The notes: generated by a model from the sequence alone, not told the origin. A stretch of 64,000 bases of DNA from Actinoallomurus sp050942425 (GCF_050942425.1 NZ_CP192063.1:1984001-2048000), one strand, 5' to 3'; shown: positions 25,074 to 38,512, counted from the first letter of the stretch. Made by a program: numbers and translations.

Positions 25074-26573
25074 ATGCGGAGATCACTGATACCGGCCACC
25101 GGTCTGGCGGCCGCGGGCCTGGTCGTCCTCACTCTGACACCGGCGACCGCGGCGGCTCCGGCCGCCTCGCCTCGCGGGGCGGGCACGCCGGCCCGCGGGC
25201 CGGCGTCGGCCGTCGGAGCCGTCACCACGCGGGCGGTCGCGGCGGCGACGGGCGACAGCCGCACCGTCAGCGAACCGGTCCGGCCGGCGACCTGTACCGC
25301 GTTGCCCGCCCGGCTGACCGCATCGAACCGGAAATTCACCTCCGCTCAGGAGGCGAGTCCGCCCGACACCGACCGCGTCCAGGCCGCGCTCACCCAGTGC
25401 GCGGGCACCGGCAAGGCGGTGGAGCTGACGGCGAGCGGTACGAGCACGGCGTTCCTCACCGGGCCGCTGACCATCGGCGCCGGCGTCACCCTCGTCATCG
25501 ACAGCGGCGTCACGCTGTACGGCTCGCTGAACCCGGCCGGATACCAGGTGTCGGGCAAGCCGACGTGCGGGACCGTCGCCGACGACAGCGGCGGATGCAA
25601 GCCGCTGATCACCGTGAGCGGGGCGCACGCCGGGCTGATGGGCGTCCGCGACTCGTCGGGACACCAGGGCACCGTCGACGCGCGCGGCGACCTGCCGCTG
25701 TACGGCCAGAGCACGAGCTGGTGGGACATCGCCCTCCAGGCCAAGAACAGCGGAAAGAAGCAGAACAACCCGCGCATGGTGCAGGCCTCCGCCGACGACT
25801 TCACGATCTACGACCTCAACCTGATCAACTCACCGAATTTCCACGTCGCCTACAAGGGGAACGGATTCACCGTCTGGGGCGTGCGCATCAAGACACCCGC
25901 CACCGCCAAGAACACCGACGGCATCGATCCGAGCGGCAGCAATGTAACGATCAACGACTCCTACATCGAGGCAGGTGACGACGGAATCGCGATCAAGGCG
26001 GGATCGTCATCCGCCACGAACATGACGATCGAGAACAGTCATTTCTACGGCACTCACGGAATGTCGATCGGCAGCGAGACCAACGCGGGCGCGAGCAACA
26101 TCCTCTTCTCGAACAACACGGTGAGCGGAAAGGACAGCGCCGGCAACGTCAGCACGAGCAACAACGGAATCCGCATCAAGAGCGACTCCAGCCGAGGCGG
26201 CAAGGTCAGCCAGGTGACGTATCAGAACACCTGCCTGACGGGCGTGAAGGAGCCGCTGGTGTTCGACCCCTACTACTCGAGCAGCACCGGCTCGCTGATC
26301 CCGAACTTCACCGGCATCCTCGTCGACGGCGCCAAGGCGGTGAGCTCTCCGTCGGGGGCCGTGTCCACGCTCGACGGCTACAGCGCGTCCTACCCGCTCG
26401 GCCTCACCCTGCGAAACGTCCAGCTCGACGCGACGAAGACGACGGCGCAGTACGCCGCGATCGGCGTCTACAACACCGACCTCGCCCCCTCCGGGACGGG
26501 CGTGACCGTCACCTCGGTCAGCGGCGGTGGCTCGGTGCCCACGTGCACCTTCCCGGCCTTCCCCAAGCTCTGA
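25074..26573 (+). CDS. Secreted GH28 polygalacturonase
   Basis: A 499-residue GH28 enzyme with a Sec signal peptide (LIPATGLAAAGLVVLTLTPA) and a roughly 60-residue low-complexity Ala/Pro/Arg region before the beta-helix. Catalytic residues are D282 (NTDGIDPSG) and D302/D303 (EAGDDGIAIKAG), with the histidine in YGTHGMSIGSE and NGIRIKS closing the site, as in endo- and exo-polygalacturonases. It differs clearly from the GH28 at 12157, with about one residue less between the catalytic aspartates, so it is not a recent duplicate. Controlled by its own operator copy and followed by a strong terminator. Confidence 0.92.
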   Translation: MRRSLIPATGLAAAGLVVLTLTPATAAAPAASPRGAGTPARGPASAVGAVTTRAVAAATGDSRTVSEPVRPATCTALPARLTASNRKFTSAQEASPPDTDRVQAALTQCAGTGKAVELTASGTSTAFLTGPLTIGAGVTLVIDSGVTLYGSLNPAGYQVSGKPTCGTVADDSGGCKPLITVSGAHAGLMGVRDSSGHQGTVDARGDLPLYGQSTSWWDIALQAKNSGKKQNNPRMVQASADDFTIYDLNLINSPNFHVAYKGNGFTVWGVRIKTPATAKNTDGIDPSGSNVTINDSYIEAGDDGIAIKAGSSSATNMTIENSHFYGTHGMSIGSETNAGASNILFSNNTVSGKDSAGNVSTSNNGIRIKSDSSRGGKVSQVTYQNTCLTGVKEPLVFDPYYSSSTGSLIPNFTGILVDGAKAVSSPSGAVSTLDGYSASYPLGLTLRNVQLDATKTTAQYAAIGVYNTDLAPSGTGVTVTSVSGGGSVPTCTFPAFPKL

Positions 26574-26590
26574 CCGTCGCAAAGTGCCCT

Positions 26591-26636
26591 CCGGGCGCGG
26601 ACGGGCGGCGATCGCGAGTCGCCCGTCCGCGCCCGG
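26591..26636 (+). terminator. Terminator after GH28
   Basis: A perfect 16-bp stem (CCGGGCGCGGACGGGC with its complement at 26621-26636) and a 14-base loop begin 18 bp after the GH28 stop. There is no T tract, as is common for actinobacterial terminators. Confidence 0.75.
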
Positions 26637-26697
26637 AACCACCTCCCGTCGACGTCCCGTGCGGTCGGAACCATCGCCCGTCGACGTCCCGCGCGGT
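26634..26697. repeat. Tandem 32-bp repeat, two copies
   Basis: Two adjacent 32-base units (26634-26665 and 26666-26697) beginning CGGAACCA differ at three positions. They lie directly after the GH28 terminator at the upstream edge of the rRNA leader. No function is apparent. Confidence 0.7.
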
Positions 26698-26814
26698 ACG
26701 CCCGACCGATGCCACGGAGCGGGTGTCGTCGCGGTGTGGACACGGGGGCGGAGTAGTCCCATCGGCGCGATCGTTGACGGCGTCTCCGGGTGTTCGCCTG
26801 CTGGATCGCTTGAT

Positions 26815-26843
26815 TTGACGGTGTTTCCAAGCGGCCGTAATGT
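26815..26843 (+). promoter_or_regulatory. rRNA operon promoter (distal)
   Basis: TTGACG (26815-26820) and TAATGT (26838-26843) with a 17-base spacer form a near-consensus housekeeping promoter about 540 bp before 16S rRNA. Confidence 0.7.
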
Positions 26844-27118
26844 TCTCTTCGCCCCCAGGGGAGCGGGACGCCGGAAGGCGGCCGGCCCGGGGGAAACCCA
26901 CACTGAGGTTGCTCGGTCTGGACGGTGTCTGGACCGGGGTAGCATGGTGTGGTCGCCCTGAGACGGGATGCGGAACATCGCTGAGAGCGGTGGTCGGCCT
27001 GTGGGGGAACTTCTGGATGTGGTCTGCTACGGCCGGTTCTCGCCGGTCGGAGTGATTGTTGTCCGGAGGGGCCGTTCTGGTCTTTGCTTGCTGGTTTCAA
27101 GATCTTCGGATCTGGGGG

Positions 27119-27146
27119 TTGACAAGCGGGACGGGAACGGTAAGAT
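27119..27146 (+). promoter_or_regulatory. rRNA operon promoter (proximal)
   Basis: A consensus TTGACA (27119-27124) and TAAGAT (27141-27146) with a 16-base spacer lie about 240 bp before 16S rRNA. This is the strongest promoter-like sequence in the leader. Confidence 0.75.
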
Positions 27147-27383
27147 AGAAGGGTTGCCCCAGACGGGGTCCGGCGGGAGTCGGGTTCCGGACGGTGTGTG
27201 TCCGTTTCTTGAGAACTCAACAGTGTGCTAAAAGCCAGTGCCTTTATGGTCCTCGCTTGGCTGGGCTGATCTTTCGGGGTTGGTTTGGTCGGGTTTGGAT
27301 TTCTTTGGCAAGTATGATTCTTGCCGGGATTTGTTTCGTCAGGGTTTGGCGGTCGTCCTTCGCCGGATGGTCGTCGTTTGGCC

Positions 27384-32482
<5,099 letters not shown>

Positions 32483-32590
32483 ACACATCGCTTCGAGAGC
32501 TGCGTTAAGCAAGAGATGTTCGCGTTCACTGTGCGGTTCCCGGGACACGGCCGGGAACTTACGACCCCCGTACGCCGGGTTCTGTTAGGC

Positions 32591-32709
32591 GTTTCGGTGG
32601 TTTTGGCGAAGGGGAAACACCCGGTCCCATTCCGAACCCGGAAGTTAAGCCCTTCAGCGCCGATGGTACTGCACTGGAGACGGTGTGGGAGAGTAGGACA
32701 CCGCCGGAC
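32591..32709 (+). rRNA. rrf: 5S ribosomal RNA
   Basis: About 119 nt beginning GTTTCGGTGGTTTTGGCG, with CATTCCGAACCCGGAAGTTA and the 3' end GGAGAGTAGGACACCGCCGGAC-like sequence. It lies 108 nt after 23S rRNA in the same transcript. Confidence 0.95.
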
Positions 32710-32722
32710 ATTCACATAGATC

Positions 32723-32761
32723 AGGAAAGCCCGCCAGGCTATAGCCCCGGCGGGCTTTCCT
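32723..32761 (+). terminator. rRNA operon terminator
   Basis: A 13-bp perfect stem (AGGAAAGCCCGCC with its complement at 32749-32761) and a 13-base loop lie 13 nt after 5S rRNA. The stem ends in TTTCCT in place of a longer T run. Confidence 0.85.
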
Positions 32762-32976
32762 GCGTTCCGGACTCTTTTCCGCAACATACATTCAGGGAGT
32801 CTCTGACTCGCCAGAACGGCGGTTCCGGAGACGATCCGAAAGTCGGCCCGGGCATGGTGCTGAACACGCCTCTTGAGGCGGCGTTGATCAAAAGCTGCGC
32901 TGAATTCCGCGGTTCCGGGTCGTCCGGAACTTGCAACAATCAGTTGGGCAGGGTCAAGGGCTGCTACGTTGTAGTC

Positions 32977-33216
32977 GTGCCGCAGGCAGTCGGCGCACAA
33001 CTGGTCGTGAGACCCACCGGGGAACTGAGGTGCGTGGTGTCCAACGAGGCCCAGGGCGAGCGCGTCATCGCGGTTCGCGACAGCAAGGATCCTGACGGTC
33101 CTAAGCTCTTTTTCAGCGTGAGCGCGTGGAGGGACTTCCTCGACCGCATCAAGGCGGGCAAGCACGATCTGCCGGAGGACATGCGCGAGGGCCTCGACGA
33201 GCGCTTCGCCCGCTAA
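32977..33216 (+). CDS. DUF397-like small protein, probably leaderless
   Basis: A 79-residue protein whose C-terminal half, GERVIAVRDSKDPDGPKLFF plus the SAWRDFLDRIKAGKHD helix, matches DUF397, a family linked to actinobacterial developmental and XRE-type regulatory pairs. The family normally has a partner helix-turn-helix protein; none is adjacent here. GTG 32977 is chosen because TACGTT (32965-32970) would place transcription start on the GTG itself, giving a leaderless mRNA. The open frame continues upstream toward the 5S terminator, so a longer form is possible but less likely. Confidence 0.65.
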   Translation: MPQAVGAQLVVRPTGELRCVVSNEAQGERVIAVRDSKDPDGPKLFFSVSAWRDFLDRIKAGKHDLPEDMREGLDERFAR

Positions 33217-33670
33217 GCTGGCCGACGGAGCGCGCAGATCGAGTACGCCGCCGGAGGCCCTGTCGCGCGGGCTACGCCGAGCAGGGCGCTCCGGCGCCGA
33301 GGTCGTGGCAGCCGGACGCCGTCCGTACTGGCCCGCCGGCGGGACCTCGGGCGGTCGTTGGCATCGCCGAGGCCGCAGGGAGCGTCTCCCGTCACTCAAC
33401 TCCCACGCCCTACGTCCTCTCTCCACCGCGTTGACGCCCCGGCTGGGCGATCTCGCACGCTTGGAGCCACCATCCGCGGCTCCCGGAGCCACACGGCGAG
33501 CTCAGAAGGACGGCCGCTTCACAGACGGCTTATCCGGTGCGTCCGCAGCAGCCCCGCCCGACGGCCTCGCCAAGGAACGAGCACCAGCGTCGTCGGTGTT
33601 CCATAAAAGGGGCGTCTGTCCACTCCATCCCCTTTTCGGGGCGTACGCACAAATGACAATGAGTGGTCCT
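33217..33670. other. Gene-free interval
   Basis: About 450 bp between the DUF397-like gene and the GH43 promoter. Open frames here on both strands lack ribosome-binding sites and recognisable products. I see no RNA gene or repeat, only an AAAAGGGGCG / CCCCTTTTCG partial inverted repeat near 33605-33640. Confidence 0.5.
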
Positions 33671-33699
33671 TTGACGTCCATTGCCAGGTTTGCTAGCTT
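33671..33699 (+). promoter_or_regulatory. Promoter of GH43 gene
   Basis: TTGACG (33671-33676) and TAGCTT (33694-33699) with a 17-base spacer lie 33 bp before the GH43 start. No copy of the GGAAAA-type LacI operator is nearby. Confidence 0.7.
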
Positions 33700-33731
33700 C
33701 GCCGAAGCCTCTTACTCCCCGGGGGGAAATG

Positions 33732-34787
33732 GTGAGACCTGTCGTCGTATCCCTGGCAGCCGCGTCGGTCGTCGCGATCGGTGCCGCAGGCGTTTGGGCG
33801 GCCACCGATTCGGGCTCTGCCGGGCGGGCCGTACCCGCGGCCGCTTCGGCGCAGGCGGCAGCCGGTCCGAAGCTCGTCATTCCCTCCAACTTTCCCGACC
33901 CGGGCGTCATTAAGGTGGGCACGACCTTCTACGCCTACGCCACGAATTCGCACGGCAAGAACATGCCGGTGGCGTCCGCGCGGTCCGCTCGTGGCCCCTG
34001 GAGCATCCTCGCCGCGGATGGGCTACCGCGCCTCGGCGAATGGGCGAAGGCCGGCAAGACCTGGGCACCGGACGTCTCACGCCGCAAGGACGGCAAATTC
34101 CTGCTGTATTACGCGGCTCACAACGCGGCGCTCAACCGGCAGTGCGTCGGTGTCGCGGTCGCGTCGTCGCCGGCCGGGCCGTTCGCGCCGTCCGGCACCA
34201 AGCCGTTGGTGTGCGACGCTCCAGCCGGGGCCCACCAGGGCAAGCTCAACCCGGAGATCATCGACGCCGCGGGTTACGAAGAGGCCGGCAGGCGCTATCT
34301 GCTCTACAAGGTCGGTTACAACCAGTACCACAAGCCGTCGTTCCTGGCTCTCCAGCGGATGAGCGCCGACGGTCTGCACCGGGTGGGCAAGCCCAAGGTG
34401 ATCCTGAAGCAGACCAACGAGCCGTACACGGTCGAGGCGCCCTACCTCGTCCATCGAGGCGGCAAGTACGTGCTGTTCTACTCCGCCGGCGTGTTCAGCA
34501 AGGACAACTACCAGACGCGGTACGCGGTCGCGTCCTCGCTGGGCGGGCCGTACAAGAAGGCGGCGAAGCCGCTGATGACCACCGCCGGCTTCGGGCGGAA
34601 GGTGAACGGGCCGGGTGGCGCCGTCGTGGTGGCGGACGCCGGATCCTGGCGCATCTTCTTCCACGGCGCGATCCTGGTAGGCCCGCCGCCGAAGCCGGAC
34701 CCCTCGCCTCAGCCCAAGAAGCTCCAGCGCGGCATGTACGAGGCGGACCTGCGGTGGTCCAAGAGCGGCCTGCCGTACGTCCCGTAG
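33732..34787 (+). CDS. Secreted GH43-type glycoside hydrolase
   Basis: A 351-residue secreted beta-propeller enzyme. The signal peptide is PVVVSLAAASVVAIGAAGVWA. GH43 features are FPDPGVIKVGTTFYAYAT (general-base Asp in PDP), KTWAPDVSRRKDGKFLLYYA, and EAPYLVHRGGKYVLFYSA, whose Glu sits at the acid position. GH43 enzymes act on arabinan, xylan or galactan side chains; which one is not readable. GTG 33732 has GGGGGG at a good distance; the ATG 33729 just before it is too close to that site. It is near the pectin block but separated by the rRNA operon and has a different promoter. Confidence 0.87.
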   Translation: MRPVVVSLAAASVVAIGAAGVWAATDSGSAGRAVPAAASAQAAAGPKLVIPSNFPDPGVIKVGTTFYAYATNSHGKNMPVASARSARGPWSILAADGLPRLGEWAKAGKTWAPDVSRRKDGKFLLYYAAHNAALNRQCVGVAVASSPAGPFAPSGTKPLVCDAPAGAHQGKLNPEIIDAAGYEEAGRRYLLYKVGYNQYHKPSFLALQRMSADGLHRVGKPKVILKQTNEPYTVEAPYLVHRGGKYVLFYSAGVFSKDNYQTRYAVASSLGGPYKKAAKPLMTTAGFGRKVNGPGGAVVVADAGSWRIFFHGAILVGPPPKPDPSPQPKKLQRGMYEADLRWSKSGLPYVP

Positions 34788-34817
34788 GGTGCCCGGAACC
34801 GCCCTGAACCTCCAGGA

Positions 34818-34851
34818 GAGCGCCGCCGCGGCACCCGCCGCGGAGGCGCTC
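34818..34851. terminator. Bidirectional terminator between GH43 and small membrane protein
   Basis: An inverted repeat GAGCGCC-G-CCGCGG / CCGCGG-A-GGCGCTC with one G-A mismatch and a 6-base loop lies in the 86-bp gap between two convergent genes. Confidence 0.65.
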
Positions 34852-34873
34852 AACGCCGGGCTGAGACCGGCTC

Positions 34874-35062
34874 TCAGCTCCCGATGCGCTTGCGGGCCTG
34901 CCCGCGAACGCGCCGCCGCTGCGACGGGTCGAGCATGAGGTAGCCGACGATCGGCGCGGCCACGAGGCCGAGCACGACCAGGAGGGTCACCCACCCGGGC
35001 AGCAGCCACCAGGCGATCAGAGCCACGGCAACTCCGCCTACGACGTATCCGGTCCGTCCCAT
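34874..35062 (-). CDS. Small integral membrane protein
   Basis: A 62-residue protein beginning MGRTGYVVGGVAVALIAWWL, with two closely spaced hydrophobic helices (6-22 and 25-43) and a basic C-terminal tail (DPSQRRRVRGQARKRIGS). ATG 35062 is used because GGAGG lies 5 bases upstream. No family name or function is recognised. It is divergent from lysE. Confidence 0.65.
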   Translation of the reverse strand: MGRTGYVVGGVAVALIAWWLLPGWVTLLVVLGLVAAPIVGYLMLDPSQRRRVRGQARKRIGS

Positions 35063-35223
35063 GACAGCCTCCATCCCGAGGACCTCGCTAGAAGAACGCG
35101 CACCGGCGCGACCGGTGTTCCGCAAACCGCGATATATCTTCTTTCCGTGTCGGGAGAGCCGCCGCCGCGTCGCGTACGTCCCTGCCGACACCTCGGGCTG
35201 ATCGGCCGTGTGATGATCGGTGC

Positions 35224-35856
35224 GTGCCCATCAACGTACATCTGCTCGCCCTGTTCGCCCTGACCACGATCGTCGCGATGGTGGTGCCGGGGCCCGACAT
35301 GCTGTTCGTCCTCGGCTGCGGAATGCGCGGCGGCCCGCGTGTCGGTCTCCTGGCGACGGCGGGGGTGGCGACGAGCGAGGCCGTCCACGTCGCCGTCGCG
35401 GCCGCGGGACTCGCCGCACTCTTCACGGCGGTGCCGCTCGCCTTCACGGTCGTACGGATCGGCGGCGGCGCCTACCTGATCTACCTTGGCGTGCGGACGA
35501 TCCGTCGTCGCTCGGACGACGCGAATGACGTCCCGAGCGCGACCGGGGGGATGTCCGGCCGCCGGGCGTACCTCAACGGCCTCGCGACCAACCTCCTCAA
35601 CCCGAAGATGGTCACGTTCACGATCGCTTTCCTTCCCCAGTTCGTCGACCCGCGGGTCGGGCCGGTCTGGGCGCAGTTCGCGATCCTCGGGGCGATCCTC
35701 ATCGCCTTCGAGTTCGTCGTCGACGGCACGGTCGGACTGCTCGCCGGGCGGATCGGGCGGTGGCTGCGTCGGCGGCGTACGGCCCGTCGTCGCCTCGACG
35801 TCGCGGTCGGCGGCGTCTTCATCGGGCTGGGGGTGCGCCTCGCCGTCGAGCGATGA
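35224..35856 (+). CDS. LysE family translocator (amino-acid/metabolite exporter)
   Basis: A 210-residue LysE/RhtB-type exporter with about six membrane helices. The family-defining VVPGPDMLFVLGCGMRGG lies near residues 20-37, and the NGLATNLLNPKMVTFTIAFLPQF block near 112-134. Members export amino acids or related solutes by proton exchange. The substrate cannot be read from sequence. It starts at GTG 35224, with no adjacent LysG-type regulator. Confidence 0.9.
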   Translation: MPINVHLLALFALTTIVAMVVPGPDMLFVLGCGMRGGPRVGLLATAGVATSEAVHVAVAAAGLAALFTAVPLAFTVVRIGGGAYLIYLGVRTIRRRSDDANDVPSATGGMSGRRAYLNGLATNLLNPKMVTFTIAFLPQFVDPRVGPVWAQFAILGAILIAFEFVVDGTVGLLAGRIGRWLRRRRTARRRLDVAVGGVFIGLGVRLAVER

Positions 35857-35863
35857 CCGGCCC

Positions 35864-35993
35864 GGCCCGGGACGGCACTGGACGATCGGCAGGCCGCGTC
35901 AGACACGCAGCAGGTGACGGCAGGCCGGGCGATTGACCGTCCCGGCCCGGACGGCCCTGGACGACCGGCAGGGCCGCGTCAGACGCGCAGCGT
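35864..35993. repeat. Duplicated hisN 3' end (two roughly 53-bp copies)
   Basis: The segment at 35941-35993, which includes the last codons and stop of hisN, is repeated imperfectly at 35864-35914. Both contain GGCCGCGTCAGACNCGCAGC. The outer copy still encodes a shortened LLRV-stop on the minus strand. It is probably a replication-slippage duplication. Confidence 0.7.
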
Positions 35994-36782
35994 CAGCGGC
36001 CCGCCGCCCAGCTGCTCCAGCGCCTGCGCGTGCAGCAGGCCGTTGCTGCAGACGACGCTGCCGCCGTCGGGGCTCGGCACCCCCGACAGGTCGGTGAAGA
36101 TGCCGCCCGCCTCCTCCACGATGATCTGGAGGGCGGCGACGTCCCACAGGGAGACCTCGGGCTCGGCGGAGACGTCCACCGTGCCCTCGGCGACCATGAC
36201 GTGGGACCAGAAGTCGCCGTACGCCCGGCTGCGCCACACCGTACGGCTGAGGTCGAGGAACTTGTCCAGCCGGCCCTGCGCCTCCCAGCCGCCCAGGCTC
36301 GAGTAGGAGAACGAGGCGTCCTCCATGTCGGCCACGCCCGAGACGCGGCAGCGGGTGGCCTTGGCGAGGCTGCGGCCCGTCCAGGCGCCGCCACCGCGCG
36401 CCGCCCACCAGCGGCGGTTGAGGGCCGGGGCGGACACCAGGCCGACCACGACATCGTCGCCCTCCATGAGGGCGATGAGGGTCGCCCACACGGGAACGCC
36501 GCGCACGTAGTTCTTGGTCGCGTCGATCGGGTCGATGACCCAGCATCGGGGGCCATAGCCCGTGCGGCCGTACTCCTCGCCGTGGATCGCGTCACGCGGC
36601 CGGGCACGCTTGAGCGTGTTGCGCAACGACTCCTCGACCGCCCGGTCGGCGTCGCTGACCGGGGTGAGGTCAGGCTTGGTCTCGACACTGAGATCGAGGG
36701 CCCGGAACCGGCGCGTGGAGACGTCGTCGGCCGCGTCCGCCATCACGTGAGCCAGCCGCAGGTCATCCGAATAGTCCGCCAC
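35979..36782 (-). CDS. hisN: Histidinol-phosphatase HisN (inositol monophosphatase family)
   Basis: A 267-residue IMPase-fold enzyme that dephosphorylates histidinol phosphate in histidine synthesis. Metal-binding motifs are visible: the Glu of HGEEYG, WVIDPIDATKNYVRG (D-P-I-D-x-T) and the C-terminal WDVAALQIIVEEAGG. It begins MADYSDDLRLAHVMADAADD, typical of actinobacterial HisN. GTG 36782 is chosen over the longest frame (36839), which would overlap the divergent HAD gene start; no ribosome-binding site precedes it and TACCGT sits at the right distance for a leaderless transcript. Confidence 0.88.
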   Translation of the reverse strand: MADYSDDLRLAHVMADAADDVSTRRFRALDLSVETKPDLTPVSDADRAVEESLRNTLKRARPRDAIHGEEYGRTGYGPRCWVIDPIDATKNYVRGVPVWATLIALMEGDDVVVGLVSAPALNRRWWAARGGGAWTGRSLAKATRCRVSGVADMEDASFSYSSLGGWEAQGRLDKFLDLSRTVWRSRAYGDFWSHVMVAEGTVDVSAEPEVSLWDVAALQIIVEEAGGIFTDLSGVPSPDGGSVVCSNGLLHAQALEQLGGGPLTLRV

Positions 36783-36831
36783 GAAGGGCAACGGTATCGC
36801 GACAGGACCCACCGCAGACACACTAGACGGC

Positions 36832-37548
36832 GTGAACACACCAATATCTTCCGTGTCCAGCCCTCTGGCAGAGCCGCCGACACCGGCTCTGCTGTTCGAT
36901 CTGGACGGAACGCTGATCGACAGCGTTTACCAGCACGTGATCGCCTGGCGCAACGCGCTGACCGTCGTGGGCATCGACCTGTCGGTGTGGCGGATCCACC
37001 GCCGGATCGGCATGAGCGGCGGCCTGTTCGTGTCCGCGCTGCTGCGCGAGACCGGGGTGTCGCTGACCCCGGCCGAGGTCGAAGAGCTGCAGAAACTGCA
37101 CGCCCGGGCCTATCTCGAGCAGGTCGGATCCGTACGCGCCCTGCCCGGGGCCGCGGAGCTCCTGGGCTTCCTGACCGACCGCGGTGTGCCGTGGGCCATC
37201 GCGACGAGTGGCCGGATGGAGACGGCGCACAGCGCCCTGGGGATGCTGGGGCTGCCCGAGGACACTCCGATGATCACTCGTGACATGGTGCGGTTCGCCA
37301 AGCCCGATCCGGATCTGTTCCTCGCCGCCGCGGCGCTGCTCGGGGTCGAACCCAACCACGCCATGGTGGTGGGCGACAGCGTGTGGGACCTCCTGGCGGC
37401 ACGCCGCGCGGGCGCGCTGGGCATCGGCCTGCTGTCGGGCGGGTACGGCCGCGAGGAGCTCGAACGGACCGGCGCCTTCCGCGTGTACGCCGACCCCGCC
37501 GACATGCTGACCCGCATCGACGAGCTGGGGTTGCGCCAGACCATCTGA
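36832..37548 (+). CDS. HAD family phosphatase (beta-phosphoglucomutase-like)
   Basis: A 238-residue HAD hydrolase with all core motifs: motif I LLFDLDGTLIDS (nucleophile Asp), motif II Thr/Ser in WAIATSGR, Lys in RFAKPDPDLF and motif IV MVVGDSVWDLLAA. The helical cap between motifs I and II is of the beta-phosphoglucomutase/phosphoglycolate phosphatase type. Substrate unknown. It starts at GTG 36832 and diverges from hisN across about 50 bp. Confidence 0.9.
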   Translation: MNTPISSVSSPLAEPPTPALLFDLDGTLIDSVYQHVIAWRNALTVVGIDLSVWRIHRRIGMSGGLFVSALLRETGVSLTPAEVEELQKLHARAYLEQVGSVRALPGAAELLGFLTDRGVPWAIATSGRMETAHSALGMLGLPEDTPMITRDMVRFAKPDPDLFLAAAALLGVEPNHAMVVGDSVWDLLAARRAGALGIGLLSGGYGREELERTGAFRVYADPADMLTRIDELGLRQTI

Positions 37549-37571
37549 CCCGCGGCTCCGAGGGGCGCCGG

Positions 37572-38417
37572 TCAGCGGACCGGCGCCTCGCTGTTCCAGG
37601 AGGCGAGCAGGCGCAGGTTCGCCTCCGAGGGGGAGCCCGCCTCGACGGTGTACGTCACGAGGACCTGGTCGGGGTCGTCGGGGAGCCGCAGCGACTCGTA
37701 GTCCATGACCAGCTCGCCGACCAGCGGGTGGTGCATGACCTTGCGGCCGTTGCTCTTGTCCTTGACGTTGTGGTCGGCCCACCACCGGCGGAAGTCCTCG
37801 CTCTTGACCGACAGCTCGCCGACGAGGGCCGCCAGCTCCGGGTCGTCGGGGTACTCCCCGGCCCTCAGGCGCAGGAACGCGACGGTCTCCCGGGCCTTGA
37901 TCGTCCAGTCGTCGAACAGCGCCTGCACGTCCTCGTTGAAGAAGATCATGCGGCCCCAGTTGCGCCGGGCCGGTTCGAGGGCGCCGAAGTCGGTGAACAC
38001 GGCGGCGGCCATGCGGTTCCACGCCAGGACGTCGGCGCGCCGCCCGAGGAGGTACGCGGGGACGCCCTCGGCCATGTCGAGCAGCCGCCGGACCCCGGGG
38101 CGCACGCGCTCGATCCGCGGGGGCCGGCGGCGGGACCGCGTCGGTTTGGTCAGGTTGCGCAGGTACGCACGCTCGTCCTCGTCCAGCCGGAGGGCCTGCG
38201 CGACGGCCTGCAGGACCTCCTCGGAGACATTGTTGGTCCGGCCCTGCTCCAGGCGTACGTAGTAGTCCACGCTCACTCCGGCGAGCTGGGCCAGCTCCTC
38301 CCTGCGCAACCCCGGGACACGCCGGCGGCCGCTGTACGGGCGCAGGCCCACGTCCTCCGGCTGTAGCCGCGCGCGCCTGGTGCGCAGGAATTCCGTCAGC
38401 TCGGCTCGCTTGTCCAT
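37572..38417 (-). CDS. XRE family regulator with MmyB-like ligand domain
   Basis: A 281-residue regulator: helix-turn-helix at about residues 38-62 (LRREELAQLAGVSVDYYVRLEQGR), then a C-terminal MmyB-like domain (AYLLGRRADVLAWNRMAAAVF, WWADHNVKDKSNGRKVMHHP) thought to bind fatty acids or other small ligands. In actinomycetes this class usually sits divergent to an oxidoreductase it controls, as here with the SDR gene. ATG 38417 is used. Confidence 0.92.
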   Translation of the reverse strand: MDKRAELTEFLRTRRARLQPEDVGLRPYSGRRRVPGLRREELAQLAGVSVDYYVRLEQGRTNNVSEEVLQAVAQALRLDEDERAYLRNLTKPTRSRRRPPRIERVRPGVRRLLDMAEGVPAYLLGRRADVLAWNRMAAAVFTDFGALEPARRNWGRMIFFNEDVQALFDDWTIKARETVAFLRLRAGEYPDDPELAALVGELSVKSEDFRRWWADHNVKDKSNGRKVMHHPLVGELVMDYESLRLPDDPDQVLVTYTVEAGSPSEANLRLLASWNSEAPVR

Positions 38418-38479
38418 GCCGCTCAGTATCGGAGAGTTCGCGGCGCTGAAGGTGGTCCTGTTGGACCCAGGCAACGGCA

Positions 38480-38512
38480 TACCCCCGGTACGACGCAGCC
38501 CTGGGTACCCCC
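38480..38512. promoter_or_regulatory. Possible operator repeats in XRE/SDR intergenic region
   Basis: TACCCCC occurs twice (38480-38486 and 38506-38512), 26 bp apart, within the 154-bp divergent region. This is a candidate binding-site pair for the XRE regulator; the spacing is not decisive. Confidence 0.35.

Larger units (their letters stand above)
26698..27383 (+). other. rRNA operon leader region
   Basis: About 690 bp upstream of 16S rRNA with no gene. It holds at least two good promoters and, near 27210-27230, the sequence TTGAGAACTCAACAGTGTGC, which resembles the conserved leader element of actinobacterial rrn operons. A related TTGAGAACTGCATAGTG occurs in the 16S-23S spacer. Confidence 0.75.

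Noticed and set aside
26468..27220. Minus-strand frame of 250 codons across the rRNA leader
   Set aside because: It covers the GH28 3' end, terminator, tandem repeat and rRNA promoters and has no ribosome-binding site or domain.
33217..33670. Fourth LacI operator near GH43
   Set aside because: No GGAAAA-N2-WTTTCC match in the GH43 upstream region; the gene is left out of the regulon.
33530..33922. Minus-strand frame of 130 codons upstream of GH43
   Set aside because: Overlaps the GH43 promoter and signal peptide; composition typical of a shadow frame.
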